A DNA stretch of 64,000 nt. It comes from Peribacillus asahii. Its GTDB lineage: Bacteria > Bacillota > Bacilli > Bacillales > DSM-1321. The translations under genes were made by a program, and so were the position numbers. Where the stretch lies: positions 3,892,001-3,956,000 of the forward strand of contig NZ_CP026095.1 in the NCBI RefSeq assembly GCF_004006295.1. The letters run 5' to 3'. Below are positions 18,068-27,462 of this stretch, one piece after another. Within the stretch, counting starts at the first letter, position 1, and each line of letters begins with the position of its first letter. The notes below the pieces were generated by a model, which had not been told where the DNA came from, ran no database searches, and worked only from the letters and a program-made list of their open reading frames with translations.

Positions 18068-20995
18068 TCAATGATTCGTTGAATTCTCATCAAGCAAAAA
18101 CTCTAATTCTTCCTCAGAAATCAATACTTCGCGAGGCTTACTTCCTCTTGATTCAGAAATAATTCCTTGCTGCTCCATCATCTCTACCAACCTTGCAGCT
18201 CTGTTATATCCTACACGAAAACGTCGTTGAATGCTTGAGGCTGAAGCAGCATGTTGGCTTACAACAAACTCGCATGCTTCTAAAAATAATTCATCTGTGT
18301 CTTCTGTCACTTGAGCCCGACTTAATAAATCTTCCTGCTCAAATAAATAGTTCGGTTGTTGTTCATTTTTAACATGGTTCACAACTTGATCAATTTCATC
18401 ATCACTGACGAATGTACCTTGCAAGCGCACTGTTTTCGATGATCCATTTTCAGCAAATAACATATCGCCGCGACCAAGCAGTTTTTCTGCACCGCCACTA
18501 TCAATAATCGTGCGCGAGTCTACTTGTGAAGATACAGAAAAGGCAACCCTAGTTGGAATATTGGCCTTAATTAATCCAGTAATGACATCCACTGATGGGC
18601 GCTGTGTAGCGACAATTAAATGAATACCGCAAGCACGCGCTTTTTGAGCAATTCGACAAATTGCTTCCTCCACATCTGCCGGAGACATCATCATGAGGTC
18701 AGCTAATTCATCGATAATAATGACGATATATGGCAGCTTGTTCGAATATTGGCGGGCAAGTTCAGCTTGTTCATTAAACTTCGTAATATCTCGAACACCT
18801 GCATGTACAAATAATTCATAGCGGCGCTCCATCTCCTCAACCGCCCATTTTAAAGCCGCTGTTGCCGCTTTAACATCCGTAATAACAGGACTAACTAAAT
18901 GAGGAATTCGATTATAAGGAGCAAGCTCAACCATCTTAGGGTCAATCAACATTAATTTTAACTCCTGAGGTGTCGCTTTATATAAAAGACTAACGAGCAT
19001 CGTATTGATGCATACACTTTTTCCTGATCCCGTTTGCCCTGCAATTAAACCGTGCGGCATTTTACGCAAATCGGTTACAATCGGTTGACCAGCAATATCA
19101 AGCCCCATCACAACGGCCAATGGAGACGGGTGATTTTGGAATACATCACTTTCTAATACTTCGCGTAAAAAAACCGGCTTACTTTTTCGATTTGGAATTT
19201 CAATCCCGATTGTATGCTTACCTGGAATAGGTGCCTCCATTCGCATATCTTGCGCAGCCAAACTTAATTTAATATCATCCATTAAGTTCGTTACTTTACT
19301 CACCTTCACACCAGGCTCTGGATACACCTCAAACTGTGTAACCGCTGGACCTTGCGTCACATTGACAACTTTCGCACGAACATTGAAGTTTTTCAATGTT
19401 TCGTTTAATAAAATCATTTGCTCTTCTAACCATTCGTCATCATTCTCCGTCATTGTTGAAGGTGTGAGCAATTCGATATCAGGAAACATATAGTACGGAT
19501 TCTCTTCCATTTCTTCAGGTGAATCTGTTCCGATAGAAGTATCTGCTTGTTCAACAGGTTCTGTTTCAACAATATTTTCCACAATAGGTGCTACTTCAAC
19601 GACGGTATCCGGCGCTAGTTGGATAATCGGTGCCTCTTCTTCTGCACTCGCCACCTCTGTTGCTTCCATCTTTGGCTTTTCTTCAATATTTGGCGTTGGG
19701 GAAGCTGTTTTCGGGACAACACTTCTTGTAACTGGCACAACCTTTTTACCTGTTCCTTGATAACTTGGAAAGTTCATGCGCTTTTGATCTTGCTTTAGCA
19801 TAACAACATTAAATGGAATATGTTTTTTTCGCGGTTGTTCCTTCTTTGTTTCCTCTACCCTCGTATCTGCAGCTGCCGGCTCAACTTTCTCCTCTGCAAC
19901 AACAGCGGGTTGTACAGGCGCGGGCGCCTCTTCCTCCATCACCGGCGGTTCTATCGATTCTTCTACATTACGCTTTCGATAAACAGCGGGAATTTCTGAC
20001 TCCTTCTCTAGGTGGTCAGAAGATGCGGGCTCTACTCTCTCCTCTGCAACAACGGGCTGTACTACCTCCCGCTCCTCTTCTTCCACCACTACTCGCGGTT
20101 CTATCGATTCTGCTGCTTTGCTCTTTCGATAAACAGCGGGAATTTCTGACTCCTTCTCTAGGTGATTAGAAGATGCGGGCTCCACTCTCTCCTCTTTAAC
20201 AACAGCGGATTGTATCACCTCAGGCGCCTCTTTTTCCATCACTGGTGGTTCTATCGATTCTTCTACATTACGCTTTCGATAAACAACGGGAATTTCCGAC
20301 TCCTTCTTTAGTTGATTAGAAGATGCTGACTCTACTCTCTCCTCTACGACAACAGCGGGTTGTACAATCTCCCGCGTCTCTTTTTCTATCACTGGCGGTT
20401 TTATCGCTTCTGCTGTGTTGCTCTTTCGATACAATACTGGAATTTCCAACTCTCTCTCTAATTGATAAGCAGAATCAGGTGTCGTTTCTAATTCGAATTC
20501 TACAACTTCCTCTTTCTGCCTTGCTTGCTTCTGTGGCCGATGAAACCCATAAATTGGAGAAGGGATTTCTGTCGGGCGAAATGGTTTCTTCGGTGTAACG
20601 GCTTTTAATTCTGATTCATGATGAACTGGCCTTGTCGCTTTATCAGGAAACTTTTGGTTAGGTTTTTCTTGGACAGGGACTTTCTGTGGCATTCGCGCCT
20701 CGTCCTTTACGCGATTATTACGTATCTTTCTTTTCGGTAATGGCTCTTCATCCGGAATCAATGGAAATTTAAATTGTCCTTTCGGATATTGATACAAAAC
20801 TTTCGTATCCGGGTCATTCATCGATGTACTTTTACGCTTTAAAGTTTGTTTCTCTTGTATATGTTCTCTTTGAAGCTTAGCCGCCTCTCGGTTCTTCACT
20901 TCATCAAAATCTGGCTCTTCATCTATGACAATTTCTTCTATCTCGACAGTCTCTTCTACTAAAAACCAATTTTTCATTTTTTTGAACCATTTCAA
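18068..20995 (-). CDS. sftA: septum-associated DNA translocase SftA (FtsK/SpoIIIE family)
   Basis: Soluble hexameric DNA pump that clears chromosome DNA from closing division septa. The N-terminus has no membrane helices, which separates it from SpoIIIE. A long disordered acidic linker runs to about residue 500. The motor has Walker A GQTGSGKSVC, Walker B VIIIDELADLMM and RPSVDVITGLIK. A C-terminal gamma winged helix (about 905-965, RRFRVGYNRAARLVEMME) should read KOPS/SRS sites. Length is 975 residues against about 950 in B. subtilis. The linker contains four 50-residue repeats. The start has AGAAAGAGTGA upstream, a modest site. Confidence 0.95.
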   Translation of the reverse strand: MKWFKKMKNWFLVEETVEIEEIVIDEEPDFDEVKNREAAKLQREHIQEKQTLKRKSTSMNDPDTKVLYQYPKGQFKFPLIPDEEPLPKRKIRNNRVKDEARMPQKVPVQEKPNQKFPDKATRPVHHESELKAVTPKKPFRPTEIPSPIYGFHRPQKQARQKEEVVEFELETTPDSAYQLERELEIPVLYRKSNTAEAIKPPVIEKETREIVQPAVVVEERVESASSNQLKKESEIPVVYRKRNVEESIEPPVMEKEAPEVIQSAVVKEERVEPASSNHLEKESEIPAVYRKSKAAESIEPRVVVEEEEREVVQPVVAEERVEPASSDHLEKESEIPAVYRKRNVEESIEPPVMEEEAPAPVQPAVVAEEKVEPAAADTRVEETKKEQPRKKHIPFNVVMLKQDQKRMNFPSYQGTGKKVVPVTRSVVPKTASPTPNIEEKPKMEATEVASAEEEAPIIQLAPDTVVEVAPIVENIVETEPVEQADTSIGTDSPEEMEENPYYMFPDIELLTPSTMTENDDEWLEEQMILLNETLKNFNVRAKVVNVTQGPAVTQFEVYPEPGVKVSKVTNLMDDIKLSLAAQDMRMEAPIPGKHTIGIEIPNRKSKPVFLREVLESDVFQNHPSPLAVVMGLDIAGQPIVTDLRKMPHGLIAGQTGSGKSVCINTMLVSLLYKATPQELKLMLIDPKMVELAPYNRIPHLVSPVITDVKAATAALKWAVEEMERRYELFVHAGVRDITKFNEQAELARQYSNKLPYIVIIIDELADLMMMSPADVEEAICRIAQKARACGIHLIVATQRPSVDVITGLIKANIPTRVAFSVSSQVDSRTIIDSGGAEKLLGRGDMLFAENGSSKTVRLQGTFVSDDEIDQVVNHVKNEQQPNYLFEQEDLLSRAQVTEDTDELFLEACEFVVSQHAASASSIQRRFRVGYNRAARLVEMMEQQGIISESRGSKPREVLISEEELEFLLDENSTNH
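19862..20461 (-). repeat. four in-frame 150-bp tandem repeats in the sftA linker
   Basis: Four units of exactly 150 bases (50 residues; residues about 179-378) each carry a KESEIPxVYRK core, a SIEPPV stretch and a VVxEERVEPASS end. The CTTTCGAT marker falls at 19971, 20121, 20271 and 20421. Units 2 and 4 share RNVEESIEPPVME, and units 1 and 3 share the other version, so a 300-bp block was probably duplicated after a first 150-bp duplication. Reading frame is preserved throughout. Confidence 0.92.
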
Positions 20996-21117
20996 AATCT
21001 ATCACTCTTTCTAGCTTATTATGAAGTTAATTCTACCAGTAATTTATAAAATATCGAGTAAAATTGTGTAGATTAGGAAATTGTATATATTTTTTCATAA
21101 GAATCTCCATGAAACTA

Positions 21118-21146
21118 TTTCTATTATAGTAGTCCTAATCTATAAT
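21118..21146 (+). promoter_or_regulatory. candidate promoter of the ATA-start membrane gene
   Basis: TATAAT at 21141-21146 lies 45 bases before the predicted start; TTTCTA 17 bases upstream is a weak -35. Confidence 0.4.
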
Positions 21147-21190
21147 ACGATATAAACAAGTATTATTATACAGCTAAGGAGGTTTTTACC

Positions 21191-21817
21191 ATAAGGGAAA
21201 ATTACGTAATTTTCACTATTGCTATTGTAGCAGGCTTATCATTCGGCTTTTTTCAAATTCAGCTTCATTACTTCGTCATCATCTTTATTCCGTTCGTATT
21301 TTTAATTGGAATAATCAAGCTCTATCCATCCCTTTTTGCTAATAATATCGATCGAATTGAAAAATTTCTCATTCGTAATAAGAAACAGCCTATCTATCAA
21401 TTGACCTATGCATTGGCGAACCACCTAGATACGGAAGCAAAAGAAGCATACAACAAGATTATCCTAAAATATACCCATCCCACAAAATTAGCACAATTCA
21501 AAGTGCTATATGCACTGTACAGAAAAGATATAAAAACGGCTAAAACGGTTTTAAGCGATGTAAAACCACCCGAGCTCAAACTATATTATGAGATACAAAT
21601 TGCTTTAGAGGAAAATGACCTAGAAAAAAGCCGCCTGCTCATTCAAAACGTAAAAAAGACATGGATGCAAAATGCTGTAGAGGCAGACATTCTTCACAAA
21701 GAAGGAAATTTAGAACAAGCTAGAATCTATGCCGAACAGTCCATCAAAAGAACAAGAGGCATTCAAAAGTATACGTTAGCCAAACACTTTGAACCTCTTT
21801 TAAACAAAGCTGCATAA
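21191..21817 (+). CDS. small membrane protein with helical-repeat tail, apparent ATA start
   Basis: A perfect AAGGAGG lies 8 bases before an ATA codon. From there the frame is open for 208 codons and encodes two membrane helices (about residues 7-22 and 28-45), then a soluble helical part that looks TPR-like (for example LEENDLEKSRLLIQNV, EGNLEQARIYAEQS). An in-frame stop lies at 21143, and no ATG, GTG or TTG exists before TTG at 21401, which has no site and would remove both helices. Either ATA is used, or ATG mutated to ATA, or the base is wrong. I do not recognise the family. It occupies the place where B. subtilis has ytpR. Confidence 0.65.
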   Translation: MRENYVIFTIAIVAGLSFGFFQIQLHYFVIIFIPFVFLIGIIKLYPSLFANNIDRIEKFLIRNKKQPIYQLTYALANHLDTEAKEAYNKIILKYTHPTKLAQFKVLYALYRKDIKTAKTVLSDVKPPELKLYYEIQIALEENDLEKSRLLIQNVKKTWMQNAVEADILHKEGNLEQARIYAEQSIKRTRGIQKYTLAKHFEPLLNKAA

Positions 21818-21837
21818 AGTGAAACTTTCATTGAATA

Positions 21838-21879
21838 AAGAAACAAGACTGCTTTCGTCAATAAGCAGTCTTGTTTCTT
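21838..21879. terminator. bidirectional terminator between the membrane gene and ytpQ
   Basis: AAGAAACAAGACTGCTT pairs with its inverted copy over an 8-base loop, between two convergent genes. Confidence 0.88.
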
Positions 21880-21884
21880 CAGTA

Positions 21885-22688
21885 TTATTCACGTTTTTTA
21901 TTTTTTCCTAAGATGAAGATTGGCTCTAATTCGCCTTCTTCATATAAAAATGAAAGAGCCGTAATTGGTACATGTCCGCTTGCAAAGAAGCTCATCGCCA
22001 TTTGGGCCAAAACATCGTAACCTGTTTCATTTTGCACATCCGCAATAATAATGACATCTTGATGAGGAATAGCCAGTGCCATCGTTCCTTGAATGTTTTC
22101 CTTCATCTCACGAAGCCAAGCGTCATTCACAATGCGACTTGCGTCGTACCCATCATTTGTATTTAAGAAATAAAACGTATTACCCGCAACCGTATCAGTT
22201 TTAACCTCTGTTGAAAGTGAACGTACGTTAAAACGGGCGACTTCACGAATTCGCTCGGCTTGCCACTGTTCACGATCTAACATGCGTTCATCGATTAGAC
22301 GATACGTATTGCCTAAATCAAGTGCATAGAAAACGCGTGTCTCCGCTGTGTGCTCATCGAATAGAAAAGAATTTCCTTCTTCTGCTTCGGTCGGGAAAGA
22401 TGTCGAACGAATAACAGGAAATATCGATTTTTCCTGTCCAGCCATTCGATGTTCTTCCCCCATAACTTGCAACGCTTCCTCTACATAATAAGCGACTTCT
22501 TCAACAGCCTGCTCTTGTACCAACTCGTAATTCGCAATTACTCTTGGTAATTCAATGGTGATTCCTTTACCTGTTTTCACATTCTCAATTCGTAATGTAT
22601 CCTGTTGACTATTAAATTGAAACGTGCGACTTTCATCTGCTAATCGTTCCTTTAATAAGTTCGTTAATTTCTTGCTGTTCATTTTCAT
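21885..22688 (-). CDS. ytpQ: YtpQ, DUF1444 (UPF0354) protein
   Basis: A 267-residue soluble protein of the DUF1444 family, found next to ytpP and sftA in Bacillus. There are no membrane segments or catalytic motif I can name. AAAGGAGG lies 8 bases before ATG. It is the last gene of the run ytoP, DUF84 gene, ytpP, ytpQ. Function unknown. Confidence 0.88.
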   Translation of the reverse strand: MKMNSKKLTNLLKERLADESRTFQFNSQQDTLRIENVKTGKGITIELPRVIANYELVQEQAVEEVAYYVEEALQVMGEEHRMAGQEKSIFPVIRSTSFPTEAEEGNSFLFDEHTAETRVFYALDLGNTYRLIDERMLDREQWQAERIREVARFNVRSLSTEVKTDTVAGNTFYFLNTNDGYDASRIVNDAWLREMKENIQGTMALAIPHQDVIIIADVQNETGYDVLAQMAMSFFASGHVPITALSFLYEEGELEPIFILGKNKKRE

Positions 22689-22720
22689 GCTTAAGTCCTC
22701 CTTTGCAGAAAAAATGAGAA

Positions 22721-22768
22721 GGGCCCCCCTAGTTGAGAAAGGGCCCCTCCATTGATGGAAGTTTCACA
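22721..22768 (-). repeat. GC-rich inverted repeat joined to a TGAAACTTCCATCA copy
   Basis: Two GGGCCC blocks can pair as a hairpin between ytpP and ytpQ. Next to them, the minus strand reads TGAAACTTCCATCA (22753-22766), the dispersed core found at seven other places in the window. Confidence 0.55.
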
Positions 22769-23080
22769 TTATAAACCTTGAATGAAATCCTCAATTTCTT
22801 GTTGTGTTTTACGGTCCTTGCTTACAAAGCGTCCTAATTCTTTTCCATTTTCATAAGCGATAAAACTTGGAATACCAAACACATCGTTTGCAGCGCACAC
22901 ATCAATGAATTGATCGCGATCTACATGAATGAACGTAAACTCAGGAAACTTCGCTTCAATTTCAGGTAGGATTGGTTCGATTACACGGCAGTCTCCGCAC
23001 CAATCTGCTGAAAAAAGAAAAATATGTTTCCCTTCATTTTTTAATGTCTCATATTGTTCTTCTGATTGTAATTGTTGCAT
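22769..23080 (-). CDS. ytpP: thioredoxin-like protein YtpP
   Basis: A 103-residue thioredoxin fold with active site WCGDC (Cys28 and Cys31) and the cis-proline in GIPSF. It should act as a cytosolic thiol-disulfide reductase. The start MQQLQSEEQ is chosen because GGAGG lies 8 bases upstream; the seven extra upstream codons contain that site. Situated between the DUF84 gene and ytpQ. Confidence 0.92.
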   Translation of the reverse strand: MQQLQSEEQYETLKNEGKHIFLFSADWCGDCRVIEPILPEIEAKFPEFTFIHVDRDQFIDVCAANDVFGIPSFIAYENGKELGRFVSKDRKTQQEIEDFIQGL

Positions 23081-23138
23081 GTTGTCATCCTCCACTTTCA
23101 TAATGTCATAAGTATGATTATATCAAACTGTGCACGCT

Positions 23139-23657
23139 TCAACCATTGATATACAGTCTCTCATGATATTCATATTGTCCAAGCAGCATGCTCATGATAT
23201 GTTCAAACATTTTCACTCGCGTCATCCGCTCATTTGTAAACACACCAATGGCCCCTTCTTTTTTACGAATATTCGCTTTTTGAGTAAAATCATCCATCAC
23301 AGGACCAAGCTCTTCACCCTGTTCTAACCGTTTCGCTACAACATCAGGTAAAACGATACGCGCTCCACCTGCAACCCAAACTCTACCGTCTCTAGTTGTC
23401 ATTGCTCCCCAATTACAAAGGAATAAGCCCTGCTTCGTTTGCACGACTCCCCCTTCAAGACCAATGCCAATCTCTGCATCGCTATGCTGCAAACAATTTT
23501 TCGCGCGATTGACGGCACCTTCAATGGTTTCTTCATCTGAAAATGGTTGAGCAGACACACCGCTTTCTACTGATAAAGAAAGCACCTCTTCTTCCGAAAA
23601 CACCTTCATCACAGCTTCGACTTTCGCTGGATTCTTACTACCTACAGCTACTCTCAT
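23139..23657 (-). CDS. DUF84 family inosine/xanthosine triphosphatase-like protein
   Basis: The N-terminal GSKNPAKVEAV and the acidic metal site in GIGLEGGV match the DUF84/YjjX family, which hydrolyses non-canonical purine nucleoside triphosphates such as ITP and XTP. The start MRVAVGSKN (172 residues) is chosen from family alignment; the ribosome binding site GATGG is weak. It follows ytoP with 19 bases between, so the two are probably cotranscribed. Confidence 0.85.
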   Translation of the reverse strand: MRVAVGSKNPAKVEAVMKVFSEEEVLSLSVESGVSAQPFSDEETIEGAVNRAKNCLQHSDAEIGIGLEGGVVQTKQGLFLCNWGAMTTRDGRVWVAGGARIVLPDVVAKRLEQGEELGPVMDDFTQKANIRKKEGAIGVFTNERMTRVKMFEHIMSMLLGQYEYHERLYING

Positions 23658-23676
23658 GTTGACACACCATCTTTTC

Positions 23677-24750
23677 TTATCCGTTATTCTTAATTGTTTC
23701 AAATGTTGTTTTATCACATGCACGTACTAATTTTCCAATTAATTCGCGTGCGGCTGCATAGTCATCTACATGCATAATCGAAGCATGCGTATGGATATAG
23801 CGGGCACAGATGCCGATTACCGAACTTGGAATACCTTCATTGGCAATATGTACTTTACCAGCATCTGTTCCACCTTGAGATACATAGTATTGATATGGAA
23901 TATTATGCGTTTCCGCTGTATCCAAAATAAATTCTCTCATTCCTCGATGTGTAACCATCGTTCGGTCAAAAATGCGCAATAATGCACCTTTGCCCAGTTG
24001 ACCAAATTCTTTTTTATTTCCTGAAGCATCATTGGCTGGACTAGCATCTAATGCAAAGAATATGTCAGGCTTAATAAGTGAGGCTGCTGTTTGCGCTCCT
24101 CGTAAGCCAACTTCCTCTTGAACCGTAGCCCCTGAATAAAGAGTATTCGGTAATGTTTCCCCTTGTAAATCTTTTAACAATTCAATAGCTAATCCGCAGC
24201 CATAGCGATTATCCCACGCTTTAGCAAGAATTTTCTTCTTATTAGCAAGCGGAGTAAATGGGCAGATTGGGACAATTTGTTGTCCGGGTTTAATGCCAAT
24301 TTGTTTAGCATCTTCTTTATCATCCGCGCCAATATCAATTAACATATTTTTAATATCCATTGGTTTAGCACGAAGCTTCTCATCTAACAAATGTGGGGGA
24401 ACCGAACCAATGACTCCAATTACCGGTCCGTTATCCGTAATAATTTGAACGCGTTGCGCCATCAGCACTTGGCTCCACCAACCGCCTAATGTCTGAAAAC
24501 GAATCATACCATTATCCGTAATAGACGTAACCATAAAGCCAACTTCGTCCATATGGCCTGCTACAAGAACAGTCGGACCATCTGCAGTTCCTTTTTTCAA
24601 GCCGAAAATACTTCCAAGACGATCTTGAACAATTTCATCTGCATATTTTTCAAGCTCACTACGCATAAAAGCACGAACAGCATGCTCATTCCCTGAAGTA
24701 CCAGGCAATTCTGTCAACGTTTTAAATAGAGATAAAGTTTCATCATTCAT
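23677..24750 (-). CDS. ytoP: M42 family aminopeptidase YtoP
   Basis: Dinuclear-metal aminopeptidase of the M42 family. Motifs are [14 protein letters not shown] (first metal His-Asp), AWDNRYG, the catalytic [13 protein letters not shown] and a C-terminal IPSSVIG. 357 residues is the usual length. Probably forms a large tetrahedral cytosolic assembly that trims peptides. First gene of the ytoP-DUF84-ytpP-ytpQ run. Confidence 0.95.
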   Translation of the reverse strand: MNDETLSLFKTLTELPGTSGNEHAVRAFMRSELEKYADEIVQDRLGSIFGLKKGTADGPTVLVAGHMDEVGFMVTSITDNGMIRFQTLGGWWSQVLMAQRVQIITDNGPVIGVIGSVPPHLLDEKLRAKPMDIKNMLIDIGADDKEDAKQIGIKPGQQIVPICPFTPLANKKKILAKAWDNRYGCGLAIELLKDLQGETLPNTLYSGATVQEEVGLRGAQTAASLIKPDIFFALDASPANDASGNKKEFGQLGKGALLRIFDRTMVTHRGMREFILDTAETHNIPYQYYVSQGGTDAGKVHIANEGIPSSVIGICARYIHTHASIMHVDDYAAARELIGKLVRACDKTTFETIKNNG

Positions 24751-24918
24751 TTTGATTTCCCCTTAACTTACGATTTTCTTTCCTACTCTATATTCTACAG
24801 AAATTTTTAGGAAGTTACCATCAGACTCACTTGGAGAAAATTTCAAATTATTAGGCAACCTTTCCATTCTTCTGTATACTAGAAAGTAAGAAATAAAAAG
24901 GACATTGGAGGAGACACA

Positions 24919-25239
24919 ATGAATTGGAAAAGCTTTTTATTAGGTGCTGCCGCTGGATTCGCTGCTGGAATCATCACAAAAGAATTACTTGGTCCATCTG
25001 GACATGCTTCTCCAGAAAAAGTACTAGCGGATGTTAAAGAAAAATTGAAGAAAAGCGGTCAAATTTACGGCTCATGGATTGTGATGAAGCCTGAAACGTA
25101 TGTAAAAAACGACGTGGAATATGAAGTATATAACGGTGGAATTACACGGAACATCGATGACAAACGTGAGCAATTCGAATTTGTGGCCGATGCTAAAACC
25201 GGAACATTATTGGAATTGAATGTACGAGCTGCCGATTAA
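24919..25239 (+). CDS. ytzB: YtzB, PepSY-domain small protein
   Basis: A 106-residue protein with an N-terminal glycine/alanine-rich hydrophobic segment (about 5-22) and a PepSY-like domain ending FVADAKTGTLLELN. A peptidase-inhibitor-type role next to the divergent aminopeptidase ytoP is suggestive but unproven. GGAGGAG precedes the ATG. A TATACT at 24875 is a plausible -10. Confidence 0.88.
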   Translation: MNWKSFLLGAAAGFAAGIITKELLGPSGHASPEKVLADVKEKLKKSGQIYGSWIVMKPETYVKNDVEYEVYNGGITRNIDDKREQFEFVADAKTGTLLELNVRAAD

Positions 25240-25245
25240 TTTTGT

Positions 25246-25277
25246 TTGAAAGGCTGATATTAAATCAGTCTTTTCAA
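25246..25277 (+). terminator. terminator of ytzB
   Basis: TTGAAAGGCTGAT pairs with ATCAGTCTTTTCAA (one bulge) just after the stop. Confidence 0.7.
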
Positions 25278-25333
25278 TATTTATGTACTACACTACTTTT
25301 CGTGCGCAATTCGAGATTAACGCACAAACACTA

Positions 25334-25364
25334 AACAAGCCATGCACTATATGCACAGCTTGTT
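25334..25364 (-). terminator. probable terminator or hairpin after ytnP
   Basis: AACAAGC and GCTTGTT flank an inner TGCA inverted pair. On the minus strand it is followed by only a weak T-run. The 25377-25390 stretch beside it is another TGAAACTTCCAT-type repeat copy (minus strand). Confidence 0.5.
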
Positions 25365-25396
25365 CTTTCTCCACACTTATGGAAGTTTTACTTCAT

Positions 25397-26245
25397 TTAC
25401 TCTCGTATCCGTTTTACTTCAGCAACAATCTCTTTTCCCGTTTGATCCCACTTTAGCGCACGATAATACGCATCATGATAGAAGCTATACCATACGTTAT
25501 TCGCTAAACCATATTGCATCCATTTTTCTTTAGCTGCAATCGATGTCATTGGATAGTCGTCATATGCCATAACCCAAAGCACATTAGAATGGGCATGTGT
25601 AGGCATAATATCCGCCATATGAATAAGCTGTTCTCCTCCATTTTCAATGACAATAATCGAATGCCCATCGCTATGGCCGCCCGTATGAATCATTTTTACA
25701 CCTTCTGTAATCTCCTGTTCTGTATTAAATGGGCGAACTTGAGTAGCAATCGCTTCCCAGTTTTCACGCCAATATGTACTTTTAGAACGAATATTCGGGT
25801 TTCTCATTTCATCCCATTCAATTTGTGAGGTAATAATTTGAGCCTTCTCAAATACAGATACTGGCTGGTCATTCACAAGCTTCGTTAAACCACATACATG
25901 ATCAAAATGTAAATGTGTCATTAAAATATAATCGATTTCACTTGGAGCAATGCCAAGCTCGGCCAAATCTTCAACGACCTTAGATTCTTCGGTTATACCA
26001 TAATTACGCTTTTGTTTATCCGTGAATTTTTCACTGCCAATTCCAGCATCAATCAGCATCTTTAAGCCATTTGCTTGCACAAGAATTGGATCTGTTCTCA
26101 GTTCAATTTGATTGTTTTCATTTGATGGATATTTTCTAATCCATAATGGTTTAGGTACCACGCCAAACATTGCACCGCCATCTAAATTCGTAACCCCGCC
26201 ATTTAACCAAGTCAAAGTAATTTCGCCAATTTGTAAAGTTTCCAT
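25397..26245 (-). CDS. ytnP: metallo-beta-lactamase-fold hydrolase YtnP (lactonase-like)
   Basis: The metal-binding signature THLHFDH is present, with a further Asp in MAD and His in FYHDAYY. B. subtilis YtnP is described as an N-acyl homoserine lactone lactonase. The start METLQIGE (282 residues) is chosen for AAGGAGG upstream and alignment; the longer frame includes that site. Cytosolic, with no signal peptide. Confidence 0.92.
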   Translation of the reverse strand: METLQIGEITLTWLNGGVTNLDGGAMFGVVPKPLWIRKYPSNENNQIELRTDPILVQANGLKMLIDAGIGSEKFTDKQKRNYGITEESKVVEDLAELGIAPSEIDYILMTHLHFDHVCGLTKLVNDQPVSVFEKAQIITSQIEWDEMRNPNIRSKSTYWRENWEAIATQVRPFNTEQEITEGVKMIHTGGHSDGHSIIVIENGGEQLIHMADIMPTHAHSNVLWVMAYDDYPMTSIAAKEKWMQYGLANNVWYSFYHDAYYRALKWDQTGKEIVAEVKRIRE

Positions 26246-26303
26246 TATACCCCTCCTTATCAACAGTTTAACATTAATATTTCAAAAAAATAACAATTTT
26301 CCA

Positions 26304-26334
26304 CAAAAAAAGACATCTTAATAGATGCCTTTTA
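26304..26334 (-). terminator. terminator of trmB
   Basis: On the minus strand AAAAGGCATCT and AGATGTCTTTTTTT form a hairpin with a T-run directly after the stop. Confidence 0.75.
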
Positions 26335-26339
26335 ATAGA

Positions 26340-26978
26340 TTATTGAAATCTTGCTTCTAATCGATAAATTCGATCGCCTTTGCTTGAGAATTTCTCTTCA
26401 TATTCCGTCATAATATTTCCTTCAAAATCACTGTTATGCAAATCTAGGCTAATAAATGTAAGCAGCATACCATATTCTGATATACTCATTAACGAAGACT
26501 CAAACAATCCTTGATTATCCGTTTTGAAATGAATCTCACCTTGATTTGGCAAAATATCCTCATAAATACTAAGGAAGGTTTTATATGTTAAACGGCGCTT
26601 TGCATGGCGTTTTTTCGGCCATGGATCGGAAAAGTTTAAGTAAACACGATTGACTTCTCCTTTGTCGAAGTAATCCCGTAAATTTACAGCATCTATATTC
26701 ATCAACTTTAAGTTCGGTAATTCATTTTCAATTAATAAATCCAATGCTGTGACAATGACACTTGTAAAGACTTCAATTCCAATGAAATTGACATTAGGAT
26801 GAGCTTTTGCCATTTCTGTCATAAAACGACCTTTTCCTGTTCCTACTTCAATATAAATTGGATTGTTATTTCCAAATACTTCTTGCCATTTTCCTTTATG
26901 GCTTTCCGGCTGCTGAATCACATATTGCGGAAAATCTTTTAAACGCTCTTCAGCCCATGGTTTATGTCTTACACGCAT
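26340..26978 (-). CDS. trmB: tRNA (guanine-N7)-methyltransferase
   Basis: Makes m7G46 in the variable loop of tRNA. The SAM motif is EVGTGKGRF, and [11 protein letters not shown] is the family signature. The C-terminal [18 protein letters not shown] is typical. The start MRVRHKPWA (212 residues) follows GGGGTG and matches B. subtilis TrmB. Confidence 0.96.
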   Translation of the reverse strand: MRVRHKPWAEERLKDFPQYVIQQPESHKGKWQEVFGNNNPIYIEVGTGKGRFMTEMAKAHPNVNFIGIEVFTSVIVTALDLLIENELPNLKLMNIDAVNLRDYFDKGEVNRVYLNFSDPWPKKRHAKRRLTYKTFLSIYEDILPNQGEIHFKTDNQGLFESSLMSISEYGMLLTFISLDLHNSDFEGNIMTEYEEKFSSKGDRIYRLEARFQ

Positions 26979-27182
26979 GATGACACCCCTATAATTCATA
27001 AATTTCATTCATAACATAATATAACTCAACAATTATTCGTACAAGCGGGCAGCTCCTATCCTTTTTGCTCGTATAAAACATTCGAGAACACGTACTATAA
27101 GAGAGAAAGGCCCTATAAAACACATGATTCATTTTGAATTTATTTAAACTAAGCTCCTACCCTAAGAAACGAAGGTGAATAT

Positions 27183-27461
27183 ATGCCATTATCTCACGAA
27201 CATCAACTTTCATTACTAACAGATATTCTCAGTAACCACAAAACTGATTGCTGCGGGTCCGTTTCTGAATGTGAACAAGTCAAAAGACTTGCCGCAGCTT
27301 TGCTCGGCAATCAACACATCGATAGTCATGTCAAAACCATATTGACTGATATTTATACCTACAGTCAAAATGGAATAAATACAAACAATTTAGAAGAACA
27401 TATTACCTCACATCAAGACAGTTTAACTCAGTGGGTTGATGATATTCATCAATTCAGTTAG
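27183..27461 (+). CDS. ytzH: YtzH-like small protein
   Basis: A 92-residue acidic helical protein with CC near residues 23-24 and a C-terminal QWVDDIHQF. It lies between trmB and ytmP on the opposite strand, the same relation as ytzH in B. subtilis. GAAGGTG precedes ATG. Function unknown. Confidence 0.82.
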   Translation: MPLSHEHQLSLLTDILSNHKTDCCGSVSECEQVKRLAAALLGNQHIDSHVKTILTDIYTYSQNGINTNNLEEHITSHQDSLTQWVDDIHQFS

Positions 27462-27462
27462 T

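Noticed and set aside
19862..20461. Regular 150-bp periodicity suggestive of a CRISPR-like or satellite array
   Set aside because: The units are coding, in frame and vary as protein repeats do; there are no short repeats with unique spacers.
19813..20598. Plus-strand frames of 91-118 codons inside sftA
   Set aside because: They are antisense shadows of the sftA tandem repeats, have Leu/Pro/Ser-rich low-complexity translations and no ribosome binding site.
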